32,251 nt of DNA from a virus. The translations under genes were made by a program, and so were the position numbers. The stretch spans positions 1-32,251 of the IMG/VR virus record IMGVR_UViG_3300030106_007757. The stretch is one strand, 5' to 3'. The notes under the pieces were generated by a model. It was not told the origin of the DNA. It was given only the letters and a program-made list of their open reading frames with translations, and did no database searches. Shown piece by piece: positions 1 through 6,405 of this stretch; within the stretch, counting starts at the first letter, position 1; each line of letters begins with the position of its first letter.

Positions 1-320
1 TCATTCACGGTGAAGATATACAAGTACAAGGTAATAAAGTACATTTTAAGACAGTAAACAATCAGCGTCTTATGAAAGATAAAGTAGACGATATAGTAAT
101 TAACGTTGGTGCTGGTAACACTGAAGAAAGACCGGTAGTTAATTTCGATCTTAAGATTGGTAATAAGGAATTCAAAGATGTTCCTTTTTCTGTAGGTAAC
201 AGAGCTAGTAATCTGTTTAAAATATTAGTCAGTAAAGACTTTATTGAAAAAGAGCTTGATGCTCTTATTGATGTAAGTCAGGAAAATATAGCTGACAGAG
301 ATATTGAAGCTACTTATTAA
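1..320 (+). CDS. C-terminal part of a possible retropepsin-like (Zn_protease/RimB-type) protein, truncated by window edge
   Basis: The frame is open from the first bases of the window (codons in phase with position 3), so the gene begins upstream; an internal ATG at 72 is unlikely to be the true start. The visible ~105 residues end in ...DIEATY. The stretch ERPVVNFDLKIGNKEFKDVP followed by an NR and a FKILVSKDFI segment resembles the second half of retropepsin-like domains of the PF05618 type, where RPV..., a strand pair and an R-(M/I)-L-(L/V)-G/S-x-x-(F/A)-(I/L) segment recur. The catalytic Asp half would lie outside the window, so activity cannot be judged. The stop codon overlaps by 4 bases the end of the convergent minus-strand gene. 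Identity is a family-pattern guess; that this is coding is likely. Confidence 0.45.
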   Translation, partial: IHGEDIQVQGNKVHFKTVNNQRLMKDKVDDIVINVGAGNTEERPVVNFDLKIGNKEFKDVPFSVGNRASNLFKILVSKDFIEKELDALIDVSQENIADRDIEATY

Positions 321-847
321 TACCAAGTAGGTTTCCAACGCAATGTCCAAGTTGCGAAATCTTTATCATGACGAATATACTCTCTGTATTTGTCAATAGT
401 TGAAAGATTATCAAAATTTTCTATATTTCTACAATCACAATCATCACTAATAGCAACTGCATAATTAGTTAAACCGGTTTTACTCATAATTGTATTATGA
501 ATATTTTTACCGCACCATTGTATAAACGTTTTTGTAAAATGCTCATTAGAATCAGGCCACCTATACATACGTTCAGTAAACATTTCCAACGTATGATCAA
601 CTAACCACTTAAAGTTATCTTTAGTCTCTCTAGCCCATATAGAGCATTGATGATTGAAATAACCTTTACCTCTTCTACGAGGTTTACCGGTAGAAGTTCT
701 AGGAGTAGAAGGATGATCTAACACCTCTTGTGGAAATGCGTGAGCTAACATAATAGCTCCTTCTATTTGCATCTTTGATCTTACATGTTGATCGCAAAGA
801 TTATGAGTTGATTGTATAGGGTCGTCGTCAGTTACAAAGATATTCAT
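317..847 (-). CDS. Conserved phage protein of unknown function (WARET...RW-P-W type)
   Basis: A 176-residue protein starting MNIFVTDDDP, with a CDQHV segment near residues 18-22, a central NHQCSIWARETKDNFKWL block, and a C-terminal W-T-L-R-W-K-P-T-W ending. I recognise this arrangement (D-x-DP start, C-D-x-H-V, W-A-R-E-T-x-x-N-F-x-W-L, terminal R-x-x-P-x-W) from uncharacterised proteins common in marine phages, but know of no proven function. The conserved Asp, Cys and His residues could suit an enzyme, which is only inference. It is the last gene of a minus-strand operon, its ATG overlapping the stop of the SET gene by 4 bases (ATGA style), so it is probably co-translated with the SET protein and FolE2. 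No signal peptide or membrane segment is visible. Confidence 0.6.
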   Translation of the reverse strand: MNIFVTDDDPIQSTHNLCDQHVRSKMQIEGAIMLAHAFPQEVLDHPSTPRTSTGKPRRRGKGYFNHQCSIWARETKDNFKWLVDHTLEMFTERMYRWPDSNEHFTKTFIQWCGKNIHNTIMSKTGLTNYAVAISDDCDCRNIENFDNLSTIDKYREYIRHDKDFATWTLRWKPTWY

Positions 848-1179
848 TTAAGTAGAGTATAATATGAAGTTATCTCATCTCCAGCTTTTATTGGCTTAAC
901 AGTATATAAAATTCTACGAAAATTAAAATGAGAACCTTTTATTTTCTCTTTTACCATAAAGGTATTAGGATTTTCACTATGATTTATAAACCCTCCTAAT
1001 GGTGTTCTTACCCATTCATCAATACCTATATATAAATTACTAACTTTAATATGTGTTATCCCGAGCTTCTTACCAGCACGTAGATCTACTTTAGTAAATA
1101 AACCTAAACCGTCTATTTTACTTTCTTTTATTGTAAGACCTAATGGTAAAGGCCTATAACTTTCCGGATCAAACTCCAT
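844..1179 (-). CDS. SET-domain protein (putative lysine methyltransferase)
   Basis: A 111-residue protein that is essentially one minimal SET domain. Residues ~24-35 (GLGLFTKVDLRAG) match the start of SET domains (GxGLFA...I..G). GGFINHSENPNT (residues ~62-73) matches the cofactor-binding pseudoknot motif NHS-x-x-PN, and KAGDEITSYYT near the end matches the GEEL/I-x-x-x-Y catalytic segment. SET domains transfer a methyl group from S-adenosylmethionine to lysine side chains. The expected post-SET cysteines are absent, as in small bacterial and viral SET proteins. It lies 2 bases downstream of folE2 and overlaps the following gene by 4 bases. The substrate is unknown: a host ribosomal or nucleoid protein or a phage protein are possibilities. 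Confidence 0.75.
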   Translation of the reverse strand: MEFDPESYRPLPLGLTIKESKIDGLGLFTKVDLRAGKKLGITHIKVSNLYIGIDEWVRTPLGGFINHSENPNTFMVKEKIKGSHFNFRRILYTVKPIKAGDEITSYYTLLK

Positions 1180-1181
1180 TA

Positions 1182-2231
1182 TTATCTTAATCCTGTAGAT
1201 TCAAAAACATCTCTAGTAACTCCTGCTTTAAAGCCACCTTCAATACCTTTTACAATTACAGATACAGCATTATGACTATGCAAACTTTCATTATGAGAAG
1301 CTACAATCTTAAAGTCTAAAATACGCGATTCATTAGTAAGCTTTTCATACAGCAATCTAACAGCATCTTCTACAAACTTTAAGTAAGCACCGTTCTTTTC
1401 TGCAAACGCTTGCTCATCTTCTCTTTTAACCATAACTTGCGTTTCAGTTTGAAGAGCATCTAAGCATAATTCTTGAATATCTTCAATCCAAAGCATATCT
1501 TCAAATCTTACACTTACACGAGCAACACTTCTTTGACTATGAGGTACAGTAGCTCTATTACGATACTTCTCAGCATGTTCACTTAGCTCAAAACTACAAG
1601 GACAAGCAGAAGAATAAACAAAATCAAAATGAATATACTTCTTAAACTCACCTTCTTTAGTTAAGTCACCTTCAAATACTACATCGTAATATTGATAACC
1701 TTCTAAACCACTACGTAAACTTTGCTGCTTAATAGGATAAGATATCTTAAGCATTATTCTAGAATCAAAACACTTAAGATTATTTTTATAAGTCTCTAAA
1801 ACGTCTTTAATCTTATCAATACTAAATGTCTCATCTTTATGATCATAAAAGCTTCTCATAATACGTGACATATTAATACCTTTCTTATGAGCTTCCAAGC
1901 TAACACTACCAGTTACACTTGTTTCCAACTCAATTGTCTTACCGTTTCTTTTCTTATATGTAAGAGGAAGTTTAAAGTTATGAATACCTACTTGTTGAAT
2001 AGGAACTGCTGCACCTTGAATTAAGCTTGAAGGTCCATTTTGCAGATCAGGTAAAGAAGAGATATACTTTTTAGTAGCGTTGACGCTTTTATCATAAACT
2101 CGAATAGGAGGAAAATAACTTTTACTATATTCTTCACCCATTAACTCTTTTGCAATAACATCTTTTTCGCCAGTAAGTTCATCATCCTCTCCTAGCCACT
2201 CATAATTAGAATCTTTTTTACTTTTACTCAT
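1182..2231 (-). CDS. folE2: GTP cyclohydrolase FolE2 (type IB)
   Basis: A 349-residue protein with the FolE2 signature set: SSACPCSFELSEHAEKY (residues ~208-224) with the conserved active-site/metal Cys, then VPHSQRSVARVSVRF, matching the CPCS...S...xxHxQRS block. KREDEQAFAEKNGAYLKFVE matches the KRxDE...A...KFVED segment and ESLHSHNAVSVI matches the C-terminal E-S-I-H-x-H-x-A block. FolE2 hydrolyses GTP to 7,8-dihydroneopterin triphosphate, the entry to folate and to 7-deazaguanine (queuosine/preQ0) synthesis. With QueD and QueE in the same region the second role is favoured. It leads a minus-strand operon with the SET gene and the 317-847 gene. The first ~60 residues are a charged extension beyond the usual core. 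A sigma70-like promoter precedes it. Confidence 0.88.
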   Translation of the reverse strand: MSKSKKDSNYEWLGEDDELTGEKDVIAKELMGEEYSKSYFPPIRVYDKSVNATKKYISSLPDLQNGPSSLIQGAAVPIQQVGIHNFKLPLTYKKRNGKTIELETSVTGSVSLEAHKKGINMSRIMRSFYDHKDETFSIDKIKDVLETYKNNLKCFDSRIMLKISYPIKQQSLRSGLEGYQYYDVVFEGDLTKEGEFKKYIHFDFVYSSACPCSFELSEHAEKYRNRATVPHSQRSVARVSVRFEDMLWIEDIQELCLDALQTETQVMVKREDEQAFAEKNGAYLKFVEDAVRLLYEKLTNESRILDFKIVASHNESLHSHNAVSVIVKGIEGGFKAGVTRDVFESTGLR

Positions 2232-2243
2232 TTATATTATACT

Positions 2244-2270
2244 ATTATAGTTACAATATTTCTTTTTCAA
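2244..2270 (-). promoter_or_regulatory. Possible sigma70-type promoter of folE2
   Basis: On the minus strand TTGAAA (plus-strand TTTCAA at 2265-2270) is followed after 15 bases by TATAAT (plus-strand ATTATA at 2244-2249), 12 bases before the folE2 ATG. A second TATAAT lies at 2236-2241. The 54-base divergent gap also holds the plus-strand late-type octamer of the 2286 gene. Predicted only from consensus. Confidence 0.4.
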
Positions 2271-2271
2271 G

Positions 2272-2279
2272 ACTAAATA
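2272..2279 (+). promoter_or_regulatory. Late-promoter-like octamer (ACTAAATA) before the 2286 gene
   Basis: ACTAAATA resembles the T4 late -10 element TATAAATA and ends 6 bases before the ATG at 2286, in line with the octamers in front of the structural genes. No Shine-Dalgarno sequence is visible. Weak on its own in AT-rich DNA. Confidence 0.4.
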
Positions 2280-2285
2280 TTGTAT

Positions 2286-3413
2286 ATGGCTAAATTGACG
2301 CAAAAAGACCTTATTCAAAGAAGTTTATATGAGGAAGGAATAGGAAGTATGTTAAAGCAAGCTGCAAAATCAGCTGTAAAGACCGGTGTAGGAGCTGCTA
2401 AAGCGTTAGGGGCGGCGGCAGCGCCGAAGACAGCAGCCGCACTTGGTAAGTTAGGAAGAGTCATTGGTAGTAATTTTGTAGAAATTCTAGCAGCTAATCC
2501 TAAGAACGGTTTAAGATCGTGGTTAAACACACCTGAAGGACAGAGACTTTTTAAAGATGTTAGTTTAGGGAAAGAAGAAACATTAGCTAATAAAGATGTA
2601 ATGATAAAATTTAAAGGTCAATATATTGACCCTAAAACTCCTAATCAACCTAAAGATGTGGAAGGTGAGTTTGCTGTTCGACCAGAAGGTGAAGGTCAAT
2701 GGGGCATTATGGGAGCTAAAGATAATGAAGGTAATGCTATTTGGGCTCCTAGTAAAGGAAAGGCATCAGGTAAAGCAAAAGGAGGAGGTGGTGACAGTGA
2801 TTTTGAGGAAGGTATTAAAGGAGCTCCTATTGAATCAGATAAAATTAGAAGAATATTAGAAATTATTAAAACTAGCGGTGAAATGGGTTCAGCAGCTACC
2901 CAAGCAGCATATAAGGCACTTAAGCGATTAGTTATAGATGGTTATAAGACCGGTAAATATGCGAGTGAAGAAATAATTGGGGCTGCTGATAATTTTTTAA
3001 AGGCAGTAGATGAGTTTAAACAAGGATATAAAGAGGGTTCTGGTGTAGAGGAAGAACCCAAAGAAGAGCCTAAGGAAGAGCCCAAAGAAGAACCTAAGGA
3101 AGAGCCTGAAGTTAAAAAAATTACTACGAGTTCCTTTAAAAATGAATTAAAAGAATTTGTTAAAAATAAACTACCAGGTGAAAGTTTTAATTCTATAAGT
3201 GCTGTTACTGAATTTGTAAGAAGTTTAGCTAAAGATGCTAATAACGCTACGTATTATAAAAATATACCGCAAATTATGAAGCAAATTAAGAAAGATAGAA
3301 GAAATTTTTCGAATACTGAGCTAGCTCAATTAATTACATTACTAAAAATGGATGGTTTAATTAATGAGAGTCAAAAAAATCTGCTAAGACAGTTGACTTT
3401 GCTTTCGAAATAA
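2286..3413 (+). CDS. Unknown protein with Ala-rich N-terminus and EEPK repeats; possible virion-internal protein
   Basis: The start is placed at the ATG at 2286 (MAKLTQKDLIQ...); a TTG two codons upstream is less likely. About 375 residues: a short amphipathic N-terminus ending in SLYEEG (residues ~14-19), an Ala/Gly/Lys-rich segment (~25-60), a basic and Gly-rich linker, helical stretches, an acidic EEPK x4 repeat (~254-275) and a helical, lysine-rich C-terminal domain. I recognise no family. The N-terminal helix with a nearby Glu recalls the capsid-targeting peptides of T4 internal proteins, and the late-type octamer upstream would fit a virion protein, but this is inference. The gene stands alone between the divergent folE2 operon and QueD. 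The Ala-rich segment has unusually GC-rich codons compared with the rest of the gene. Confidence 0.65.
   Translation: MAKLTQKDLIQRSLYEEGIGSMLKQAAKSAVKTGVGAAKALGAAAAPKTAAALGKLGRVIGSNFVEILAANPKNGLRSWLNTPEGQRLFKDVSLGKEETLANKDVMIKFKGQYIDPKTPNQPKDVEGEFAVRPEGEGQWGIMGAKDNEGNAIWAPSKGKASGKAKGGGGDSDFEEGIKGAPIESDKIRRILEIIKTSGEMGSAATQAAYKALKRLVIDGYKTGKYASEEIIGAADNFLKAVDEFKQGYKEGSGVEEEPKEEPKEEPKEEPKEEPEVKKITTSSFKNELKEFVKNKLPGESFNSISAVTEFVRSLAKDANNATYYKNIPQIMKQIKKDRRNFSNTELAQLITLLKMDGLINESQKNLLRQLTLLSK
3051..3110 (+). repeat. Tandem 12-base repeat encoding (Glu-Glu-Pro-Lys)n
   Basis: Five 12-base units (consensus GAAGARCCYAAR) run in frame, giving EEPK four times and a final EEPE. Units 1/3 and 2/4 are more alike than neighbours, suggesting duplication of a 24-base unit. 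It probably forms a stiff acidic spacer between two helical parts of the protein and may vary in length between relatives. Confidence 0.85.
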
Positions 3414-3426
3414 TTAATTATCCGAG

Positions 3427-3465
3427 ACTGGACGAGGGAGAGCCTTTTAAATTCACCTCACCAGT
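3427..3465 (+). other. Imperfect stem-loop between the EEPK-repeat gene and QueD
   Basis: ACTGG (3427-3431) pairs with CCAGT (3461-3465) and GAGG (3434-3437) with CCTC (3456-3459), with a small internal loop and an 18-base apical loop. It is followed by a T-rich stretch (TGATTTATTTCTTGTT) but no clean T-run. It could be a weak terminator or 3' stabiliser of the upstream gene. It lies just before the predicted QueD promoter, so it would not be in the QueD transcript if that promoter is used. Confidence 0.35.
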
Positions 3466-3492
3466 TGATTTATTTCTTGTTCTTCTTATAAT
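3465..3492 (+). promoter_or_regulatory. Possible sigma70-type promoter of QueD
   Basis: TTGATT (3465-3470), 16 bases, TATAAT (3487-3492), then only 6 bases to the ATG at 3499. A start site 6-8 bases beyond the -10 would fall on or next to the ATG, giving a leaderless message. No Shine-Dalgarno sequence is present. Consensus-based prediction. Confidence 0.45.
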
Positions 3493-3498
3493 AATAGT

Positions 3499-4137
3499 AT
3501 GACTTATACATCTTCGAAAGTAATTGAACTAGGATCAACAGCATTTCGTCAGCCTAATGCAGATTCGCATTGCAAATATTTACATGGCTATCAACTAAAA
3601 GCAGAACTTACTTTCGGTTGTGAAAAATTAGATAATAATAACTGGGTATTTGATTTTGGCGGTCTTAAACAACTTAAAGAAATATTTAACAATCAATTTG
3701 ATCATACTACTGTTATTTCTGGATCTGACCCTGAGTTAGATACTTTTAAAGAACTACAAAATAAAGGTATTATTCAATTAAGAATATTAGATGGTGGTGT
3801 AGGTATTGAAAAATTTGCTGAATGGGTATTTAAAACTGCAGATACACATGTTGAAGAGGTGACTGAAGGCCGTGTTTGGGTTGAAAACGTAACTGTATAT
3901 GAGCATAAGAGTAATTTTGCTTCTGTTAGTAAACAGCTACAAAAATCTACTCTATTTGTAGATGAAGAAGGAACTAAAACATATGTTGAAGTAGAAGAAA
4001 AAGAATTACCTGAGCAAGATAATACACCTGAACCAGATCCTGCTCCACAAGATCATAACCCGAGAGCAGCTCAGGTAGGTAATCAAGTTACACAAGGTAA
4101 AGGTAACTGGTTTGCAGGTACTTCGTGGGGTGATTAA
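3499..4137 (+). CDS. queD: QueD-like 6-carboxytetrahydropterin synthase homologue with altered zinc site
   Basis: Residues 1-~145 follow the PTPS/QueD fold: HCKYLHGYQLKAELTFG aligns with the C-x-x-x-H-G-H segment, WVFDFGGLK with the (I/V)-x-D-F-x-x-L-K motif, FDHTTVI with the catalytic D-H, and VTVYEHKSN with the C-terminal Glu segment. QueD turns dihydroneopterin triphosphate into 6-carboxytetrahydropterin. Conserved here are Cys25, His29, Asp68-His69 and the late Glu. Of the three zinc histidines, only His29 remains: the first is Phe16 and the third Tyr31. A ~65-residue acidic, Pro/Gln-rich tail ending WFAGTSWGD is not part of the normal enzyme. Either this phage branch binds metal differently or it has a changed activity. 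The stop overlaps PhoH's end by 4 bases on the opposite strand. Confidence 0.75.
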   Translation: MTYTSSKVIELGSTAFRQPNADSHCKYLHGYQLKAELTFGCEKLDNNNWVFDFGGLKQLKEIFNNQFDHTTVISGSDPELDTFKELQNKGIIQLRILDGGVGIEKFAEWVFKTADTHVEEVTEGRVWVENVTVYEHKSNFASVSKQLQKSTLFVDEEGTKTYVEVEEKELPEQDNTPEPDPAPQDHNPRAAQVGNQVTQGKGNWFAGTSWGD

Positions 4138-4856
4138 GTTCCTAATACTGAGCAAATAAATCTCAAGATCTTACTTCTAGCGATTTCAGAGTTTCCAAAT
4201 TTAAAGGAATATATATCATTTTCTCTACATTGCTCTGTGTTAAACGTATTAAAGATCTCTTTATATCCGGATTTATTTACATCAGCTTGATTACTATCAC
4301 CAATTACAATATATTTGGAATTTCTTCCAAACCTAGTTAAAATAGTTGTTAACTCTTTTCGTGATAAATTTTGTGCTTCATCTACAATTACTAAAGTTTT
4401 GTTAAAAGTTAAACCTCTAACAAAATTAACAGGTATTGCTTCAATTATTCCTTTTTGCTTAAGCATGCTGCATGCACCGGTACCAGCTATTTCAATAACT
4501 TTTTCATCTAAAGGTATAGCATAAGGAGAAAATTTATCATCAATTTCACCTGGTAAAGACCCTAAACTCTTTTCAGCTGACTCTGCAATAGATCTTATAT
4601 ATACCAACTTAGTAAAGTCTTCATTTTTAATTAGTTCTAAACCTGCATATACTGCAATATATGTCTTCATGCTACCAGCTGGTCCATCAACGAATCCAAT
4701 TTTTGTCTTATCATTTATAATACAATTATAAAATTGCTTGTGCATAGGATTAAGATAAAACGATCGCTTAATCTTAAAATCGAATATGTAGTTCTTGTTA
4801 AATGCTTCCGCAAGTTCATCACTTGCCCGACTCTTACGCGCGGTTTTTACACTCAT
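4134..4856 (-). CDS. phoH: PhoH-like P-loop ATPase
   Basis: A 240-residue protein with the PhoH core: FVDGPAGSMKTYIAVYAGLE (Walker A, residues ~54-73), KLVYIRS, LPGEIDDKF, VRGLTFNKTLVIVDEAQNLS (Walker B with DEAQ) and ILTRFGRNSKYIVIGDSNQ (sensor region). The Walker A reads GPAGSMKT, with Met where most P-loops have Gly. PhoH-like ATPases are very common in marine phages; their role (RNA metabolism or phosphate stress) is unsettled. The ~35 residues ahead of the core are basic. The gene is convergent with QueD and divergent from QueE, with a late-type octamer on its own strand 9 bases before the ATG. Confidence 0.88.
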   Translation of the reverse strand: MSVKTARKSRASDELAEAFNKNYIFDFKIKRSFYLNPMHKQFYNCIINDKTKIGFVDGPAGSMKTYIAVYAGLELIKNEDFTKLVYIRSIAESAEKSLGSLPGEIDDKFSPYAIPLDEKVIEIAGTGACSMLKQKGIIEAIPVNFVRGLTFNKTLVIVDEAQNLSRKELTTILTRFGRNSKYIVIGDSNQADVNKSGYKEIFNTFNTEQCRENDIYSFKFGNSEIARSKILRFICSVLGT

Positions 4857-4865
4857 ATATATTAT

Positions 4866-4873
4866 TATTTAGT
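4866..4873 (-). promoter_or_regulatory. Late-promoter-like octamer (ACTAAATA, minus strand) before PhoH
   Basis: The minus strand reads ACTAAATA (plus-strand TATTTAGT), 9 bases before the PhoH ATG. It abuts the predicted -35 box of the divergent QueE promoter, so the two could compete. Same octamer variant as before the 2286 gene. Confidence 0.35.
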
Positions 4874-4900
4874 TGAAAAACTCTTCAGAACCTATATAAT
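4873..4900 (+). promoter_or_regulatory. Possible sigma70-type promoter of QueE
   Basis: TTGAAA (4873-4878), 16 bases, TATAAT (4895-4900), then 7 bases to the QueE ATG at 4908. Near-consensus boxes whose expected start site coincides with the start codon; no Shine-Dalgarno sequence. This also supports the ATG at 4908 over in-frame ATGs further upstream. Confidence 0.5.
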
Positions 4901-4907
4901 CTTATAT

Positions 4908-5666
4908 ATGTCTATAGATTGTGATAAAGAAACGTTATTAATATCTGATGATAAAGCTTTCTATACTTTAGAAGGTGAAGGTGAATACGTTGGTATGCCC
5001 TCGGTATTTTTTAGATTATCTATGTGTAATCTTACCTGTCAGGGATTTGCCTCTGAAGATTCACCTCATGGTTGTGATTCTTATATTTCTTGGTCTGTTA
5101 AGAATAAAATGACGTTTAATGAAATCTTTAAATATTTTGAAGATCATAAGCTTATTGATAAGTTAAAAGAACGTGCAATATTTAAAATTACTGGAGGTGA
5201 ACCTATGGTTCAGCAAAAGCAGCTGCTAAAGTTTATAGAAGCTTTTATTGATAAGTATGATTTTCATCCTGTTATAGATTTTGAAACTAATGCTACAATT
5301 CAACCTGATGAATTATGGGTTAGTAAATATTATGCTACGTTTACTACTTCTCCTAAACTTACCTCTAATGGTGATCCGGAAAAACGTACATATAAACCTG
5401 AAGTTTTAAAGTGGCATAGAGAAGTAGGATCAGGTTTTAAATTTGTTATTAATAGATCTGAAGATATAGATGAAATATGGCAGAAATATGTACAAGATGG
5501 TATAATAAATGTACCATTACATCGTGTCTGGTTTATGCCTTGTTCAGGTAGCCGACAAGAGCATGTAGAAAAAGCACCTGCAGTAGCTGAATATGCTAAA
5601 GCAATGAATGTTAATTTTTCTCCTAGATTACATCTACTAATATGGGATATGGCATTAAAGGTATAA
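4908..5666 (+). CDS. queE: 7-carboxy-7-deazaguanine synthase QueE (radical SAM)
   Basis: A 252-residue radical-SAM protein. AFYTLEGEGEYVGMPSVFFRL (residues 17-37) is the QueE N-terminal signature. CNLTC (Cys40, Cys44) and a third Cys56 would hold the 4Fe-4S cluster; ITGGEPM is the SAM-binding GGEP motif, followed by DFETNATI and SPKL, both typical of QueE. QueE converts 6-carboxytetrahydropterin to 7-carboxy-7-deazaguanine, the step after QueD. The cluster motif is C-x3-C-x11-C rather than the plain radical-SAM C-x3-C-x2-C, so a ~9-residue insertion lies inside the loop. The start at 4908 is chosen because the motif begins right after it, a promoter precedes it, and the longer frame would run into PhoH on the other strand. 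Confidence 0.9.
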   Translation: MSIDCDKETLLISDDKAFYTLEGEGEYVGMPSVFFRLSMCNLTCQGFASEDSPHGCDSYISWSVKNKMTFNEIFKYFEDHKLIDKLKERAIFKITGGEPMVQQKQLLKFIEAFIDKYDFHPVIDFETNATIQPDELWVSKYYATFTTSPKLTSNGDPEKRTYKPEVLKWHREVGSGFKFVINRSEDIDEIWQKYVQDGIINVPLHRVWFMPCSGSRQEHVEKAPAVAEYAKAMNVNFSPRLHLLIWDMALKV

Positions 5667-5682
5667 CGCAATATATATACGT

Positions 5683-6405
5683 ATGAGAATTGCATTTTCC
5701 GGAACAGGTAATAGTGGTAAGAGCACTATAGTAAAAAGTTTTTTATATAATTGGGATAATTACTCAACACCGGAAAAAACATATAGAGATATCTTAACTG
5801 AAGAGGGATTACCTCATTCATCTAAAACAACCACTGATACACAAGAAAAAATTCTTAACTTTTTTATAGATCAAGTTAAAGAATATGATAAAGGTGAAAA
5901 AGTAGTTTATGATAGATGTCCGTTGGATAATATTGCATATACTATGTGGTGTCATGAAAAAAATATAGATGGATTTGATAGAAAGTTTGTTACAGATCAA
6001 ATATCACTTATGAGAGAATCTTTAAGATTCTTAGATATAATTTTTCTATGTAGGTTTGATGAGAAACAAGCTATCGAAGATGATGGTTTTAGGGATACAG
6101 ATAAAGATTTTATTAAAGAAGTAGATAATATTTTTTATTCTTTGTATAGACAATATACAGAAAACCCAGAAGCAGATATTTTCTTTCCAAAGGGTGATTC
6201 ACCTTGCATTATTGAGTTGCCTAACGAAGGACAACACCGTATTGATATGGTTCAAGAGTATGTAACTCCAGAAGGAGAGATGTACGGTGATGAATCTTCA
6301 ATCTTTAATGATATAAATGAGCTTGAAAGACTTGTTACTCAACAAAAAGCAGCTTTAGATCAAGAAGAAAAAGAGAAAGAATTATTTCGTAAGTTTGGTT
6401 TATGA
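5683..6405 (+). CDS. P-loop kinase/ATPase (AAA_28-like, nucleoside or NadR-type kinase fold)
   Basis: Begins MRIAFSGTGNSGKSTIVKSF, a Walker A (GTGNSGKST) at residues 7-15. YDRCPLDNIAYTMW (~70-83) is the D-R-x-x-x-D motif found in AAA_28/NadR- and deoxynucleoside-kinase-like proteins; FLCRFDE and DDGFRDTDKDFIKEVDNIF follow as the lid/R-rich region. It may phosphorylate a nucleoside, nucleotide or related small molecule. The last ~45 residues form a charged coiled-coil-like helix (NDINELERLVTQQKAALDQE). It opens the glycan operon, 16 bases after QueE and overlapping the first glycosyltransferase by 4 bases. Placement after queE also allows a role in handling a modified nucleotide; the substrate cannot be read from the sequence. 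Confidence 0.65.
   Translation: MRIAFSGTGNSGKSTIVKSFLYNWDNYSTPEKTYRDILTEEGLPHSSKTTTDTQEKILNFFIDQVKEYDKGEKVVYDRCPLDNIAYTMWCHEKNIDGFDRKFVTDQISLMRESLRFLDIIFLCRFDEKQAIEDDGFRDTDKDFIKEVDNIFYSLYRQYTENPEADIFFPKGDSPCIIELPNEGQHRIDMVQEYVTPEGEMYGDESSIFNDINELERLVTQQKAALDQEEKEKELFRKFGL

Noticed and set aside
4734-4907. Upstream in-frame extension of QueE
   Set aside because: It would run into PhoH on the other strand and add residues unlike QueE. The ATG at 4908 starts right before the QueE signature and follows a TATAAT box by 7 bases.
5330-5695. Minus-strand open frame opposite QueE
   Set aside because: Shadow of QueE, whose motifs are clear.
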